Assembly (NCBI RefSeq): GCF_000021945.1
Contig: NC_011831.1
Coordinates: forward strand, 434,001-498,000
Reading direction: 5' to 3'
DNA: 64,000 bases
DNA from: Chloroflexus aggregans DSM 9485
Lineage (GTDB): Bacteria; Chloroflexota; Chloroflexia; Chloroflexales; Chloroflexaceae
The stretch's first letter is position 1. Each line of letters begins with the position of its first letter. The translations under genes were made by a program, and so were the position numbers. The notes beneath the pieces were generated by a model. It saw nothing but the letters and a program-made list of their open reading frames with translations, was not told where the DNA came from and ran no database searches. This document shows positions 42,963 through 51,479 of the stretch, one piece after another.

Positions 42963-44174
42963 ATGCCACACGAACGTCTTGCCGAGCTGCTCCGGCAGCA
43001 CCTCGATCAACTCAGCGCCGAACGACGACGCAAAGGCTTTGAGCGCGTAATCACCGAACGGCTGTCAGGTGACGGTATACGGGGGCCGCGCTACCGGGTC
43101 GCCGGCTACGAGCAGCCGTTCATCCGAATGAATTCCAACAGCTACCTCGGCTTGGCTGCCGATCCGCGCTTAATTGCGGCAGCGGAAGCAGCAACGCACC
43201 GGTTTGGCGTTGGCCCCGGCGCCGTGCGCTTCATCAGTGGCACGCTTGCCCCACATGTGGCGCTGGAACAACGGCTAGCTGTCTTTCACCAACGCGATGC
43301 GGCGATGCTCTTTTCCAGCGCCTATGCTGCTGTGCTCAGCGTGATCACATCGCTCACCACACCTGACACCGCGATCATCAGCGATGAACTGAACCACAAC
43401 TGCATTATCAACGCCATCCGGCTCGCCCGTCCACGCGAGAAGCTGGTCTACCGCCACCTCGATCTTGAGCAGCTCGATGCAGCACTCGCCCAAGCCTCCC
43501 AGACCTGCCGACGAGCGATTGTCGTCACTGATGGCATCTTCTCGATGCGTGGCATGCATGCGCCCCTCGACCGGATTGCCGCGATTGTTGCCCGGCATGA
43601 TGCGGCGTTTGCCGAGAACGTACCGTTGATCGTCGATGACTCGCACGGGGTCGGTGCCTTTGGCGCAACCGGTCGCGGAAGTGAAGAGTATTGCGGCGTA
43701 CAAGCCGATGTGCTGATCGGAACACTCGGTAAAGCCTTTGGTATGAACGGTGGCTATGTGGTCGGATCGCAGATCATCATCGCTAGCCTGCGCGAAACCG
43801 GTCCAACGTACATCTACTCCAACCCGATTACCGCTGCCGAAGCGAGTGCCGCTCTGACCGCACTCACTATTCTTGAGAGCGTAGAGGGTCAAGAGCGACT
43901 AGCTCATCTCCGAGCGATGACCGAACGTTTTCGGCAGGGCTTGCGCGAGAGAGGGTTCGAGACTCTGCCCGGCGCGCATCCGGTGGTGCCGCTGTTTGTG
44001 CGCGATCCGGCGGCAACGGCAGCCCTCGTCGATCAACTCTTCGCCCGCGGCGTGTTGGCGACCGCGATAATGTACCCGGTCGTGCCGCGTGGCGATGATA
44101 GCATCCGTTTCCAGATCAGCGCCGAACACACGCCCGCCGACATTGACGAAGTAATCGCTGCGTTGCGGAACTAA
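42963..44174 (+). CDS. alpha-oxoamine synthase (glycine C-acetyltransferase / BioF-like)
   Basis: A 403-residue PLP enzyme that condenses an amino acid with an acyl-CoA. NSNSYLGLAADPRL and RFGVGPGAVRFISGTLAPHV at the N-terminus, DELNHNCIINAIRLAR, the PLP-Asp/His region IVDDSHGVGAFGATGRG, and the Schiff-base Lys in GTLGKAFGMNGGY near 257 are all present. It is closer in wording to 2-amino-3-ketobutyrate CoA ligase (kbl) than to BioF, but the family is not separable by eye; serine palmitoyltransferase-like activity is a third option. GAGGAAGG lies upstream of the ATG at 42963. Probably a single-gene unit. Confidence 0.85.
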   Translation: MPHERLAELLRQHLDQLSAERRRKGFERVITERLSGDGIRGPRYRVAGYEQPFIRMNSNSYLGLAADPRLIAAAEAATHRFGVGPGAVRFISGTLAPHVALEQRLAVFHQRDAAMLFSSAYAAVLSVITSLTTPDTAIISDELNHNCIINAIRLARPREKLVYRHLDLEQLDAALAQASQTCRRAIVVTDGIFSMRGMHAPLDRIAAIVARHDAAFAENVPLIVDDSHGVGAFGATGRGSEEYCGVQADVLIGTLGKAFGMNGGYVVGSQIIIASLRETGPTYIYSNPITAAEASAALTALTILESVEGQERLAHLRAMTERFRQGLRERGFETLPGAHPVVPLFVRDPAATAALVDQLFARGVLATAIMYPVVPRGDDSIRFQISAEHTPADIDEVIAALRN

Positions 44175-44242
44175 GCCGTGCTACCTATGCTCTTCGATGC
44201 CGTAGAACCCGACAATCCGGTTGCTACGGCATCGCTCGCCTA

Positions 44243-44272
44243 TTGACAATCCACGAATTTCCAACGTATGAT
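44243..44272 (+). promoter_or_regulatory. promoter of the prenyltransferase genes
   Basis: TTGACA at 44243-44248, an 18-base spacer and TATGAT at 44267-44272. The ATG of the first UbiA gene is at 44335, giving a leader of about 55 bases. Confidence 0.6.
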
Positions 44273-44334
44273 GAAAACATCGAATGTTTATCATTCCCAA
44301 TTAAGTTCTTCGCATAATAAACAGGTTATCTCGC

Positions 44335-45237
44335 ATGACGAAACACGTACATTTGCTGTACGATTTTGCCCGCCCACACACCATCATTGCCACCAGTGTT
44401 CAAGTCATTACAATGCTTATTATCGTGGCTGGCTGGCGACCACTGACACCCGATCTGATCGGCCTGGCCCTCGCTACTCTCATTGTGTGTCTCGCCCTCA
44501 ACCTCTACGTTGTTGGGATAAATCAACTAACCGACATCGAGATTGATCGGATTAACAAGCCATGGCTGCCAATCGCCGCCGGACGTTTGCGCATGCGTAC
44601 CGGACGAAGAATCGTTGTTGCAGCTTTAGTCATTGCCCTTACCGGGGCGGCGGTCTTAAGCACAGCACTGTTGATCACGGTGTCTGTGATTGCCTTGATC
44701 GGTTCGCTCTACTCGTTACCTCCGCTACGCCTAAAGCGACATCCGCTTGCTGCTGCATTGAGTATTGCCAGCGCACGCGGGGTTATTGCCAACGTCGGTC
44801 TGGCGTTCCACTATCAGAGCCACCTCGCCGTTGACTTACCGCTGACCACCCTCATCTTAGCCGGTGTCTTCTTTTTTGGGTTCGCCCTCGTCATTGCACT
44901 CTACAAAGACTTACCTGATGCGCGTGGTGACCGGTTGTACCAGATCGAAACACTTACCACTCGTTTGGGTGCTCAGCGGGTGTTGCAGTTGGGTCGAGTA
45001 CTACTCTCGCTCTGTTATCTGTTACCGATTGGTGTAGGGTTGTGGTCATTGCCGACGTTTGCCGCCGGCTTTCTCGCCTTGAGTCACGCAATTGTGATTA
45101 CGCTCTTTTGGTGGGCTAGTTTTCGGGTGGATGTGAACCAACAGCAATCGATCACCAATTTCTACATGTTTTTGTGGGGTATTTTCTACACTGAGTTTGC
45201 ATTACTCAGTATTTATCAATTGACCGAGCCGTTCTAG
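44335..45237 (+). CDS. UbiA-family prenyltransferase (homogentisate prenyltransferase-like)
   Basis: A 300-residue membrane enzyme with about nine helices that joins a prenyl diphosphate to an aromatic ring. The first Asp-rich motif reads NQLTDIEIDRINKPWLPIAAG (residues about 61-81), the wording typical of homogentisate phytyl/solanesyl transferases and not of chlorophyll synthase (which has NEPxRPIPSG). The second motif is YKDLPDARGDRLYQIETL (~198-215), and LYSLPPLRLKRHP is the conserved cytosolic loop. Product therefore probably a tocopherol- or plastoquinone-like quinone precursor; menaquinone or BChl tailing is less likely. The next UbiA gene begins 4 bases after it. Confidence 0.87.
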   Translation: MTKHVHLLYDFARPHTIIATSVQVITMLIIVAGWRPLTPDLIGLALATLIVCLALNLYVVGINQLTDIEIDRINKPWLPIAAGRLRMRTGRRIVVAALVIALTGAAVLSTALLITVSVIALIGSLYSLPPLRLKRHPLAAALSIASARGVIANVGLAFHYQSHLAVDLPLTTLILAGVFFFGFALVIALYKDLPDARGDRLYQIETLTTRLGAQRVLQLGRVLLSLCYLLPIGVGLWSLPTFAAGFLALSHAIVITLFWWASFRVDVNQQQSITNFYMFLWGIFYTEFALLSIYQLTEPF

Positions 45238-45241
45238 CGCT

Positions 45242-46015
45242 ATGCATGCGAATTGGCTTACCATCATCATCGATCTGATCAAGCTTGGTCGCCCACTACA
45301 CCTCCTTGGTGGGGCGATCTTTTATGGAATAGGTGTAGCGGCAGCCGGTCCCGAACTACCCAATAGCTTCCTTGCCGGGCTGGGTCTGGTGACGGTATTG
45401 AGCGCCCAGTTGATGAACCATTACAGTAACGACTATTTCGACCGAGTGGCCGATGCGCTCAACTCAACGCCTACCCACTGGTCGGGTGGTAGTCGGGTGT
45501 TGCCGGAAGGACGCTTACCGGCGCAGGCAGCACTGATCGCGGCACTGAGCTGGGGCGGGATCGCAATCGGTTTGGCTCTCGTGTGTGTGGTGTTGTCGCC
45601 TAACCCGACCCTCAGTACCATGATTCTCGGTAGTTCCATTCTGCTCGCGTGGGTCTACAGCGGACCACCCCTCTATTTGCATCGGCATGGTTGGGGTGAA
45701 GTTGTCGGGGCGTGGTTAGTGCCGGGAGGAACGGCCATGACCGGTTTCATTCTGCAAACCGGTACTGTGCAGCCGGTGATCGGGCTGGTAATTTTGCCGC
45801 TCTGCTTTCTCCAATTTGCTATGCTGATCGCCGTCAGTTTACCGGATGTTGTAGGTGATCGGGCTGCCGGCAAACGCACCCTAGCGGGCGTATCTCAGTC
45901 AAATCACGCACTTGGGTGTCGATCTTACCCCCATCGCATTTCTCTTTTCGGCACCGTTTATCATCGTGGGATTATACCGCTACCGATTCCTCCACATTGT
46001 GCCGATCGCCCGTGA
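45242..46015 (+). CDS. UbiA-family prenyltransferase (MenA-like), C-terminus truncated
   Basis: A 257-codon reading frame whose first ~215 residues are a normal UbiA protein: NHYSNDYFDRVADALNST as first Asp motif (with THWSGGSRVLPEGRLP as in MenA-type enzymes) and SLPDVVGDRAAGKRTLAG as the second. After about residue 218 the sequence (SQSNHALGCRSYPHRISLFG...) is an out-of-frame reading of the downstream kinase gene. The last two or three membrane helices of the family are thus missing. A deletion fusing the two genes near 45880 explains this. Activity is doubtful, although both Asp motifs remain. Confidence 0.75.
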   Translation: MHANWLTIIIDLIKLGRPLHLLGGAIFYGIGVAAAGPELPNSFLAGLGLVTVLSAQLMNHYSNDYFDRVADALNSTPTHWSGGSRVLPEGRLPAQAALIAALSWGGIAIGLALVCVVLSPNPTLSTMILGSSILLAWVYSGPPLYLHRHGWGEVVGAWLVPGGTAMTGFILQTGTVQPVIGLVILPLCFLQFAMLIAVSLPDVVGDRAAGKRTLAGVSQSNHALGCRSYPHRISLFGTVYHRGIIPLPIPPHCADRP

Positions 46016-48413
46016 TCGCCTGATCGAAGTGATGGCCGATCCGATGATTTTGGTCGACCGACATGGGTATATTGTTGATTACAATCCGGCAGCTCAACAG
46101 TTATTTAGCATCTCTAAACAATCTTATCAACCGCTGGTGAACGTTCTCCCCTGGCCGGCATTACACACGGTTGCCGATACGCTCGAGACGGTGCGCGTTG
46201 AATTAAACTGTCCAGCCCATCCCGACCGGTTCTTCGATATTACGATTGTTCCGGTCGAAAGTCATGACGGTAGCCCGAGTGGTCGTCTGTTTGTGTTTCG
46301 TGAAATTACCGAACGTCGGCGGAGTGAGCAGCGGGTCAAAGAGGCTTTACAACGCTTTACCGACATCATCGAGCAGACACCACTCGTAGCGATCCAACGC
46401 TTCGACCATCACGGGGTGATCCTCGAATGGAACCGGGTCTGCGAACAATTTTACGGATACACTGCGGCTGAAGCATGTGGCCGGCGCGTGCAAGACCTGA
46501 TCCTGAGCGGACACGCTGTTACCGAGTTTGAACAGCAGATAGAGCAAATTTGGGCAACCGGCCAGCCTGTACCGGCCCGCAAATGGCAAGTTCGCACCAA
46601 AAACGGCGAAGAGCGTTGGCTCTATTCGGCCATGTTTCCGCTTTTTAGTCAAGGGCAGGTGAGCGACATTGTTTGTATGGATGTTGACATCACCGACCTC
46701 TACCGGGCCGAGGAGAATCTGCGCCGACAACGGGACCAATTAGATACTCTCTACCGGCTGACGCTCGATTGGCTCAACCGGCGCAATGGGAAGGATTTGC
46801 TGCAAGCAATTACCGATAGTGCCTATCGCTTACTCAATGTTCGTTACGTGGAATTACTCCTCGCCGAAGATGATCGTACCCTCGCTATCCGTGCTTGTAC
46901 GCCACTGCTTCCAACCCAGATTGAAAGTGCTGCGCTTGCAGCACTTTCTTGGCGGGCGTTTCAGAGCCGCCAACCGGAAATTGTGCTGGATTACACACAG
47001 TGGCCGGAACGCACTCCAGATTATGAACCACTGAACTTTGGACCGGCAATGACACTTCCCATTATCGTGGGTGATGAGTGCTTGGGTGTGATCGGCATGG
47101 CCCGTGCGCGACAGGAAAAACCTTTTTCATCCGATGAAATCCAGCATGCCGTCCTTCTCACCCAACTTGCCGCCCTTGTCCTTGACAATGCGAATCTCTA
47201 CTCGCAAGCCCAGCGTGAGCTAGCCGAACGAAAGCAAGCTGAAGAACAACGGGCCAAGCTGCAAGCCCAGTTGGTGCAGGCTCAAAAGATGGAAGCGATT
47301 GGGCAACTGGCCGGCGGAATTGCCCACGATTTCAACAATATCTTGACCGTCATTACCGGTAGTGTCGAGCTGGCAATGCTAGAGATCGATTCCGATCACG
47401 CGATCTACCCGGAACTTGAGGCAATTCGTCAGAGTGCAGCCCGCGCCGGCGAGCTGGTGCGGCAACTGCTGACATTTGCCCGTCGCCAACCCGGTCAGCC
47501 ACAATTGGTTGATGTGAATCGCCAAATTAACGATACGATGAATATGATGCGCCGTCTGATCGGCGAACATATCCAGCTCCAGTTACAGTTGGACGAACAT
47601 ATCGAACGGGTAATGATCGACCCGGCACAACTTGAACAGGTGTTGATCAATCTGGTCGTTAACGCGCGGGATGCGATGCCTAACGGCGGGGAACTAACTA
47701 TTCGCACGACCAGTCAATACTTTTCAGTCAATGATTTGCCGCCATTGCGACAAATCCAGGCCGGTAAATACGTGCTCCTCTCGGTTTGCGATACCGGTGT
47801 AGGGATCGCTGAACAGATCCGTCCACACATCTTCGAGCCTTACTTTACAACCAAACCAATGGGCCAGGGTAGCGGGCTGGGACTGGCAATCTGTGATGGA
47901 ATCGTCACGCAACATGGTGGGTTTCTTACCGTTGATAGTCAGCCGGGGTATGGAAGTTGCTTTACCGTTGCGCTCCCGGCAGTGGTCACGGAATTGCAAC
48001 AGGTTGTCAACGTGCATACCGCGGATACAACAACGAGGATGACCGGTCACGAAGTGGTCTTGTTCGTGGAAGACGACCCGAACGTTCGCCAACTCGGCGT
48101 TCGGTTGTTACGCGAGCACGGCTATACGGTGCTCGAAGCGAAGGACGCTAACGAAGCGCTGCAATTGGCCCAACAGTACGGTGATAGGGTACAGATTTTG
48201 ATCACCGATGTGGTTTTGCCACAAACCGATGGCTTAACCTTGGCTCGCCAGCTCCAATCGGCACTGCCGCATCTCCATATCATCTTGATGTCAGGGTATC
48301 TCCAACGCATGCTTGCCGATGGTAGCACACCACCCTACCCGGTGCTTGCCAAACCGTTTAATCGTTATCAACTCTTATCGCTCATTCGGCAGACGATTGA
48401 TCGAGTGGCATAA
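45912..48413 (+). CDS. hybrid sensor histidine kinase with receiver domain, N-terminus truncated
   Basis: An 833-codon frame. It opens in the middle of a 7TM histidine-kinase sensor region (VDLTPIAFLFSAPFIIVGLY, then RYRFLHIVPIARDRLIEVMA is the last helix and link to PAS); the preceding six helices are absent. Then PAS (~40-145), PAS-PAC (~150-270), GAF (~280-440), HisKA with QLAGGIAHDFNNILT (His ~471), HATPase with DTGVGIAEQIRPHIFEPYF and GSGLGLAICDG, and a C-terminal receiver (716-833; acidic LFVEDDPN, phospho-Asp in LITDVVLP ~766, Lys in LAKPFN). The TTG at 45912 is the earliest start after an in-frame TAG at 45880; the ATG at 46031 would give a soluble PAS-kinase. Signal unknown. Confidence 0.82.
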   Translation: MGVDLTPIAFLFSAPFIIVGLYRYRFLHIVPIARDRLIEVMADPMILVDRHGYIVDYNPAAQQLFSISKQSYQPLVNVLPWPALHTVADTLETVRVELNCPAHPDRFFDITIVPVESHDGSPSGRLFVFREITERRRSEQRVKEALQRFTDIIEQTPLVAIQRFDHHGVILEWNRVCEQFYGYTAAEACGRRVQDLILSGHAVTEFEQQIEQIWATGQPVPARKWQVRTKNGEERWLYSAMFPLFSQGQVSDIVCMDVDITDLYRAEENLRRQRDQLDTLYRLTLDWLNRRNGKDLLQAITDSAYRLLNVRYVELLLAEDDRTLAIRACTPLLPTQIESAALAALSWRAFQSRQPEIVLDYTQWPERTPDYEPLNFGPAMTLPIIVGDECLGVIGMARARQEKPFSSDEIQHAVLLTQLAALVLDNANLYSQAQRELAERKQAEEQRAKLQAQLVQAQKMEAIGQLAGGIAHDFNNILTVITGSVELAMLEIDSDHAIYPELEAIRQSAARAGELVRQLLTFARRQPGQPQLVDVNRQINDTMNMMRRLIGEHIQLQLQLDEHIERVMIDPAQLEQVLINLVVNARDAMPNGGELTIRTTSQYFSVNDLPPLRQIQAGKYVLLSVCDTGVGIAEQIRPHIFEPYFTTKPMGQGSGLGLAICDGIVTQHGGFLTVDSQPGYGSCFTVALPAVVTELQQVVNVHTADTTTRMTGHEVVLFVEDDPNVRQLGVRLLREHGYTVLEAKDANEALQLAQQYGDRVQILITDVVLPQTDGLTLARQLQSALPHLHIILMSGYLQRMLADGSTPPYPVLAKPFNRYQLLSLIRQTIDRVA

Positions 48414-48463
48414 ATACCGATACGTCAACCCTCGGCCACGATAGTTCAACCTGGAGGTGATGT

Positions 48464-48727
48464 ATGGAACAAATCGGAGGTATCATCATCGCCGCGCTGG
48501 TGACCGGGTTGCTCGGTTTCATCGGATGGGCAGCTTGGCGCTATTGGCGCGAACAGGTTAACATTTCGCCCGAAGATGAAATACTCACCCGCGAAATAGC
48601 CGAACTTAACGATCGGCAAGCCAACCGTATAAGCGATCAGCGCCTCCGTTCCGGTATTGACCCCGATGAAGCATGGCAGATTATGGTCCACCGCGGTCAA
48701 CGCAACAAAACATCACGACGTCGGTGA
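48464..48727 (+). CDS. small membrane-anchored protein of unknown function
   Basis: An 87-residue protein: one N-terminal membrane helix (IGGIIIAALVTGLLGFIGWA), then a charged cytoplasmic tail with a predicted helix (DEILTREIAELNDRQANRIS) and a basic end. GGAGGTGATGT precedes the ATG, a good ribosome-binding site. No family recognised. It lies 50 bases after the hybrid kinase and may be co-transcribed with it. Confidence 0.65.
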   Translation: MEQIGGIIIAALVTGLLGFIGWAAWRYWREQVNISPEDEILTREIAELNDRQANRISDQRLRSGIDPDEAWQIMVHRGQRNKTSRRR

Positions 48728-48730
48728 TGG

Positions 48731-48836
48731 GCGGGACCCACGGCCTGTTGTAGGGACCCACGGCCTGTTGTAGGGACCCACGGCCTGTTGTAGGGACCCA
48801 CGGCCTGTTGTAGGGACCCACGGCCGTGGGTCCCTA
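48731..48836. repeat. 20-bp tandem repeat ending in a perfect palindrome
   Basis: TAGGGACCCACGGCCTGTTG occurs as three full copies (48751-48810) after a partial first copy (48731-48750), and the array ends in TAGGGACCCACGG followed by its exact complement (48811-48836, 26-bp palindrome). The final CTA is also the stop codon of the minus-strand MFS gene. It lies between convergent genes and probably serves as a terminator; copy number may vary between strains. Confidence 0.85.
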
Positions 48837-50174
48837 CACGTGCGCGGGGGCCTGATTGCCGGCCTCTTCGGCGGCCCGCCGCACATTCACAAACAACAAT
48901 AAAATAAATCCACCGATGAAAAAAATAATCAGTGACACAATCGCTACGCGGTAACTTGACGTGAACTGATAGGCCAGACCAAAAAGCAGCGGAGCGAGCC
49001 AGCTTGTGCCGCGCTCACCAACTTCATACAGGCTAAAGTACTCTGCCTCTTGCCCATCAGGAATCATGAGCGAGAAGAGCGACCGACTGATTGCTTGACT
49101 CCCACCCAAGACCAACGCAATCGCCGCTCCCAACGCGATAAATTGCAGATCATCATTGGCAGGCATCACGTAAGCATAGGCGACCACGACCGTCCAAATG
49201 ACGAGACTGCCAAGCAAGACCCGTTTCGATCCTAAACGGCTTGCCAACGCACCAAAAGCTAATGCCCCAACAAACGCCACAAATTGCACCATCAGAATAG
49301 TAGCAATGCGCGTTGTTTCGCCAATACCTAACTCTTCGGCACCAAACTGCGCTGCCAGGGCAATTACTGCCTGTATCCCATCGTTGTAGAGGAGATACGC
49401 GGCTAAAAAGAGTAAGGTTTGTGGATAATTTCGCATCTGACGCAAGGTGTGGGCCAGTTGCCGAAACCCAACCGTCAGGTAATGTTCACCGGGAGGTAAA
49501 CGACGCACTGCACCGCGATTAAGCAAGGTCAACATCGGAATGATGGTAAAAATTGCCCACCACATGCCCGCCGAGGTAAGACTGATCCGGACGGCCATAC
49601 TGCTCTCTACCCCAAGCGACTCGGCATTGAGAAAGAAGACGAGATTTGCTGCCAACAGTAACCCCCCCCCCAAATAGCCCAATGCCCATCCCTGTGACGA
49701 AACGGCATCGCGTCGGTCAGGGCTGGCGATGTCAGGGAGAAATGCGTTGTAAAAAACAACCGATGCACCGAAGGAAACGTTCGCAATGAGAAAGAGCATA
49801 CCCCCAAGCAGATAGTTATCACCGTTGAGAAAGTAGAGTCCCATTGTTGCAAACGCACCAACATAGGCAAAGATGGCTAGCATCTGCTTGCGGGCATTGG
49901 AATAGTCGGCAATCGCACCGAGAACGGGTAAGAAGAAGACCTGTAACAATACCGAGAGCGAGACCATGTAGGGAAAAAACGATCCGGCTGCGACCGGAAT
50001 ACCGAACGGATAGATAAAGCCGTTGGCATCCGCTGCGTTCCTTGCTACTGCGGTGAGGTATGGTCCTAAAAAGACAGTAACAACCGTTGTGGAAAATGCC
50101 GAATTAGCCCAATCATAGAAATACCAGCCGATCTGTTCACGCCGGTTGTCGGTTACGGCCGTCAATGTTGTCAT
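48834..50174 (-). CDS. MFS transporter of the Atg22/UMF1 type
   Basis: A 446-residue membrane protein with 12 predicted helices. The N-terminal IGWYFYDWANSAFSTTVVTV is the signature of the UMF1/Atg22 family, and VVFYNAFLPDIASPDRRDAVSS followed by GWALGYLGGGLL are also characteristic. In eukaryotes Atg22 exports amino acids from vacuoles; the bacterial substrate is unknown, probably small nutrient efflux. AAGGTG lies upstream of the ATG at 50174; a longer start at 50201 is unsupported. The stop codon is embedded in the palindromic repeat at 48811-48836. Confidence 0.9.
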   Translation of the reverse strand: MTTLTAVTDNRREQIGWYFYDWANSAFSTTVVTVFLGPYLTAVARNAADANGFIYPFGIPVAAGSFFPYMVSLSVLLQVFFLPVLGAIADYSNARKQMLAIFAYVGAFATMGLYFLNGDNYLLGGMLFLIANVSFGASVVFYNAFLPDIASPDRRDAVSSQGWALGYLGGGLLLAANLVFFLNAESLGVESSMAVRISLTSAGMWWAIFTIIPMLTLLNRGAVRRLPPGEHYLTVGFRQLAHTLRQMRNYPQTLLFLAAYLLYNDGIQAVIALAAQFGAEELGIGETTRIATILMVQFVAFVGALAFGALASRLGSKRVLLGSLVIWTVVVAYAYVMPANDDLQFIALGAAIALVLGGSQAISRSLFSLMIPDGQEAEYFSLYEVGERGTSWLAPLLFGLAYQFTSSYRVAIVSLIIFFIGGFILLLFVNVRRAAEEAGNQAPAHV

Positions 50175-50302
50175 GAATACACCTTCACCTTGCCACGCCA
50201 CGCCAAACCTATAGGCGTACCGGCCTCACTGCCCTGTTCCCGATATTAGCGCTAATGCCTTGTGTGACGGTAGCATTGTACCATACAGCCCCGTAGCAAA
50301 AA

Positions 50303-50333
50303 CAACAGCGGCAGTCAATGACTGCCGCTGTTG
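50303..50333 (-). terminator. Rho-independent terminator of the small HTH gene
   Basis: CAACAGCGGCAGTCA and its exact complement TGACTGCCGCTGTTG give a 15-bp stem around a single central base. On the minus strand it is followed by a TTTTT tract (AAAAA at 50298-50302 on plus). It lies 19 bases beyond the HTH gene's stop. Confidence 0.75.
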
Positions 50334-50351
50334 TACCCTAAAGATACTGCA

Positions 50352-50651
50352 TCACTTCTCGTTATACATAATCTGATATAGCACTACCGCCAATGCTACG
50401 ATCACGTCCCGTTGCAGAGTGATCGCCTCCTTACGTTTGAGACCCAACCGGCAATATATTTCGTCGAGATACTTGCGAACTGAGGTCAGGCTGAGTTTCG
50501 TCTGCTCAGCAATTTGTTTTGGTGTAAGGTGGATCAGTTGGATAATCCTGCGTAGGCGTGGTGGTAACTGGGTGATGGCCTGTGTTGCTCGGTATACAAT
50601 CCTGCGTAACTCTGGATCTAACGAATTGAGTAGTTGATTAGCAGGATGCAT
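50352..50651 (-). CDS. small LuxR/sigma-region-4-like HTH regulator
   Basis: A 99-residue protein. Residues about 35-75 form a C-terminal-effector type helix-turn-helix: LTPKQIAEQTKLSLTSVRKY followed by LDEIYCRLGLKRK, which matches the LuxR/GerE and sigma70-region-4 pattern. No receiver or ligand domain is attached. The tail is hydrophobic (VIVALAVVLYQIMY), perhaps a dimer or membrane contact. GGAGGAG lies before the ATG at 50651. It is divergent from the promoter at 50725 and the tandem repeats, so it could control them. Confidence 0.72.
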   Translation of the reverse strand: MHPANQLLNSLDPELRRIVYRATQAITQLPPRLRRIIQLIHLTPKQIAEQTKLSLTSVRKYLDEIYCRLGLKRKEAITLQRDVIVALAVVLYQIMYNEK

Positions 50652-50724
50652 GGATTTTTCTCCTCCGTGCCAGGTACGATGACATCCATACAGTCGACGA
50701 CTCCTTAAATCATTGAATAATCTG

Positions 50725-50752
50725 TTGACAATCACCTTTGTTTAGGTAGAAT
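50725..50752 (+). promoter_or_regulatory. plus-strand promoter facing the tandem noncoding repeats
   Basis: TTGACA at 50725-50730, a 16-base spacer and TAGAAT at 50747-50752. There is no plus-strand gene for more than 3 kb downstream, only the three ~210-bp repeats. An inverted GATCA...TGATC pair (about 50768-50789) follows immediately and could be an operator. Confidence 0.6.
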
Positions 50753-50812
50753 TAGAAAATTAGCCATGATCAGAACATATTTTATGATCTGTTTATTGGT
50801 TTTATTCACTTC

Positions 50813-51413
50813 GTTAAACACCTGTGAAGTTTGTGATACATTCTACTAACCCATAGTAATGAATTGCACCAAAGGTGATCAAGGAAAAATTTTCCTGCCG
50901 GCGCACTCCAGCACCCTCCCGTGCGGTGCCTCCGCCAACATTGGCATAGAGAATATGGTCAGATGAATTAATGAAGTAATACCTGCATCACAGGGTGTGT
51001 GATTGCAAGTACAATACAATGGTTAAACACGTGTGATTTCTGTGATACCTTTCTATCCGTTCATTGTAATGAATTGCTCCAGCGGCGATCAAGGGAAAAA
51101 ATTTTCCTCCCGGCGCACTCCAGCACACTCCCGGACGGTGCCTCGACCAACGGTGGCATGAAGAACATGGTTGCAAGAATTAACCAAGGAATACCTGCAT
51201 TACCAAGTATGTAATTGTAAGTGAAATGCAATGATTGAACACTCGTGATTTCTGTGACGCTCTTCTATCCGTTCATTGCAATGAATTGCTCTAGGGACGA
51301 TCAAGGGAAAAATTTTCCTCCCGGCATACCCAAGCACCCTCCCGCGCGGTGCCTCCGCCAACGGCGGCATCGAGAATGTGGTTGGAGGAATACCGAAGCA
51401 ATACCCGCAACCG
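50813..51413. repeat. three tandem degenerate noncoding repeats of about 210 bp
   Basis: Copies begin at about 50813, 51022 and 51233 (periods 209 and 211; the internal anchor GATCAAGG is at 50877, 51087 and 51299). Each copy has in order: TTxAACACxxGTGA, TGAATTGC, GATCAAGG with a GGAAAAxTTTTCC palindrome, CGGCxxACxCxAGCAC, a GCACC...GGTGC pairing, and CTxxxCCAAC with a small hairpin. Identity between copies is roughly 75-80% by eye. Open frames are not conserved between copies, so they are noncoding. A promoter sits upstream on the plus strand. Function unknown; structured RNA or protein-binding array. Confidence 0.8.
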
Positions 51414-51479
51414 ATGTCAGCACAACGTCCTTACCGCAGAAACATATCGGCGGTCTTGTTTCTGTACTTGGCTGTGCCC

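Noticed and set aside
44335-45237. Bacteriochlorophyll synthase (bchG)
   Set aside because: The first Asp motif reads NQLTDIEIDRINKPWLPIAAG, which lacks the NEPxRPIPSG of chlorophyll synthases and matches homogentisate-type prenyltransferases.
45912-46015. A simple frameshift rather than a deletion between the second UbiA gene and the kinase gene
   Set aside because: Shifting frame does not restore the missing UbiA helices or the kinase's first six helices; that sequence is absent, so a deletion is needed.
48731-48836. Short CRISPR array
   Set aside because: The 20-bp units are immediately adjacent with no spacers, and there are no cas genes.
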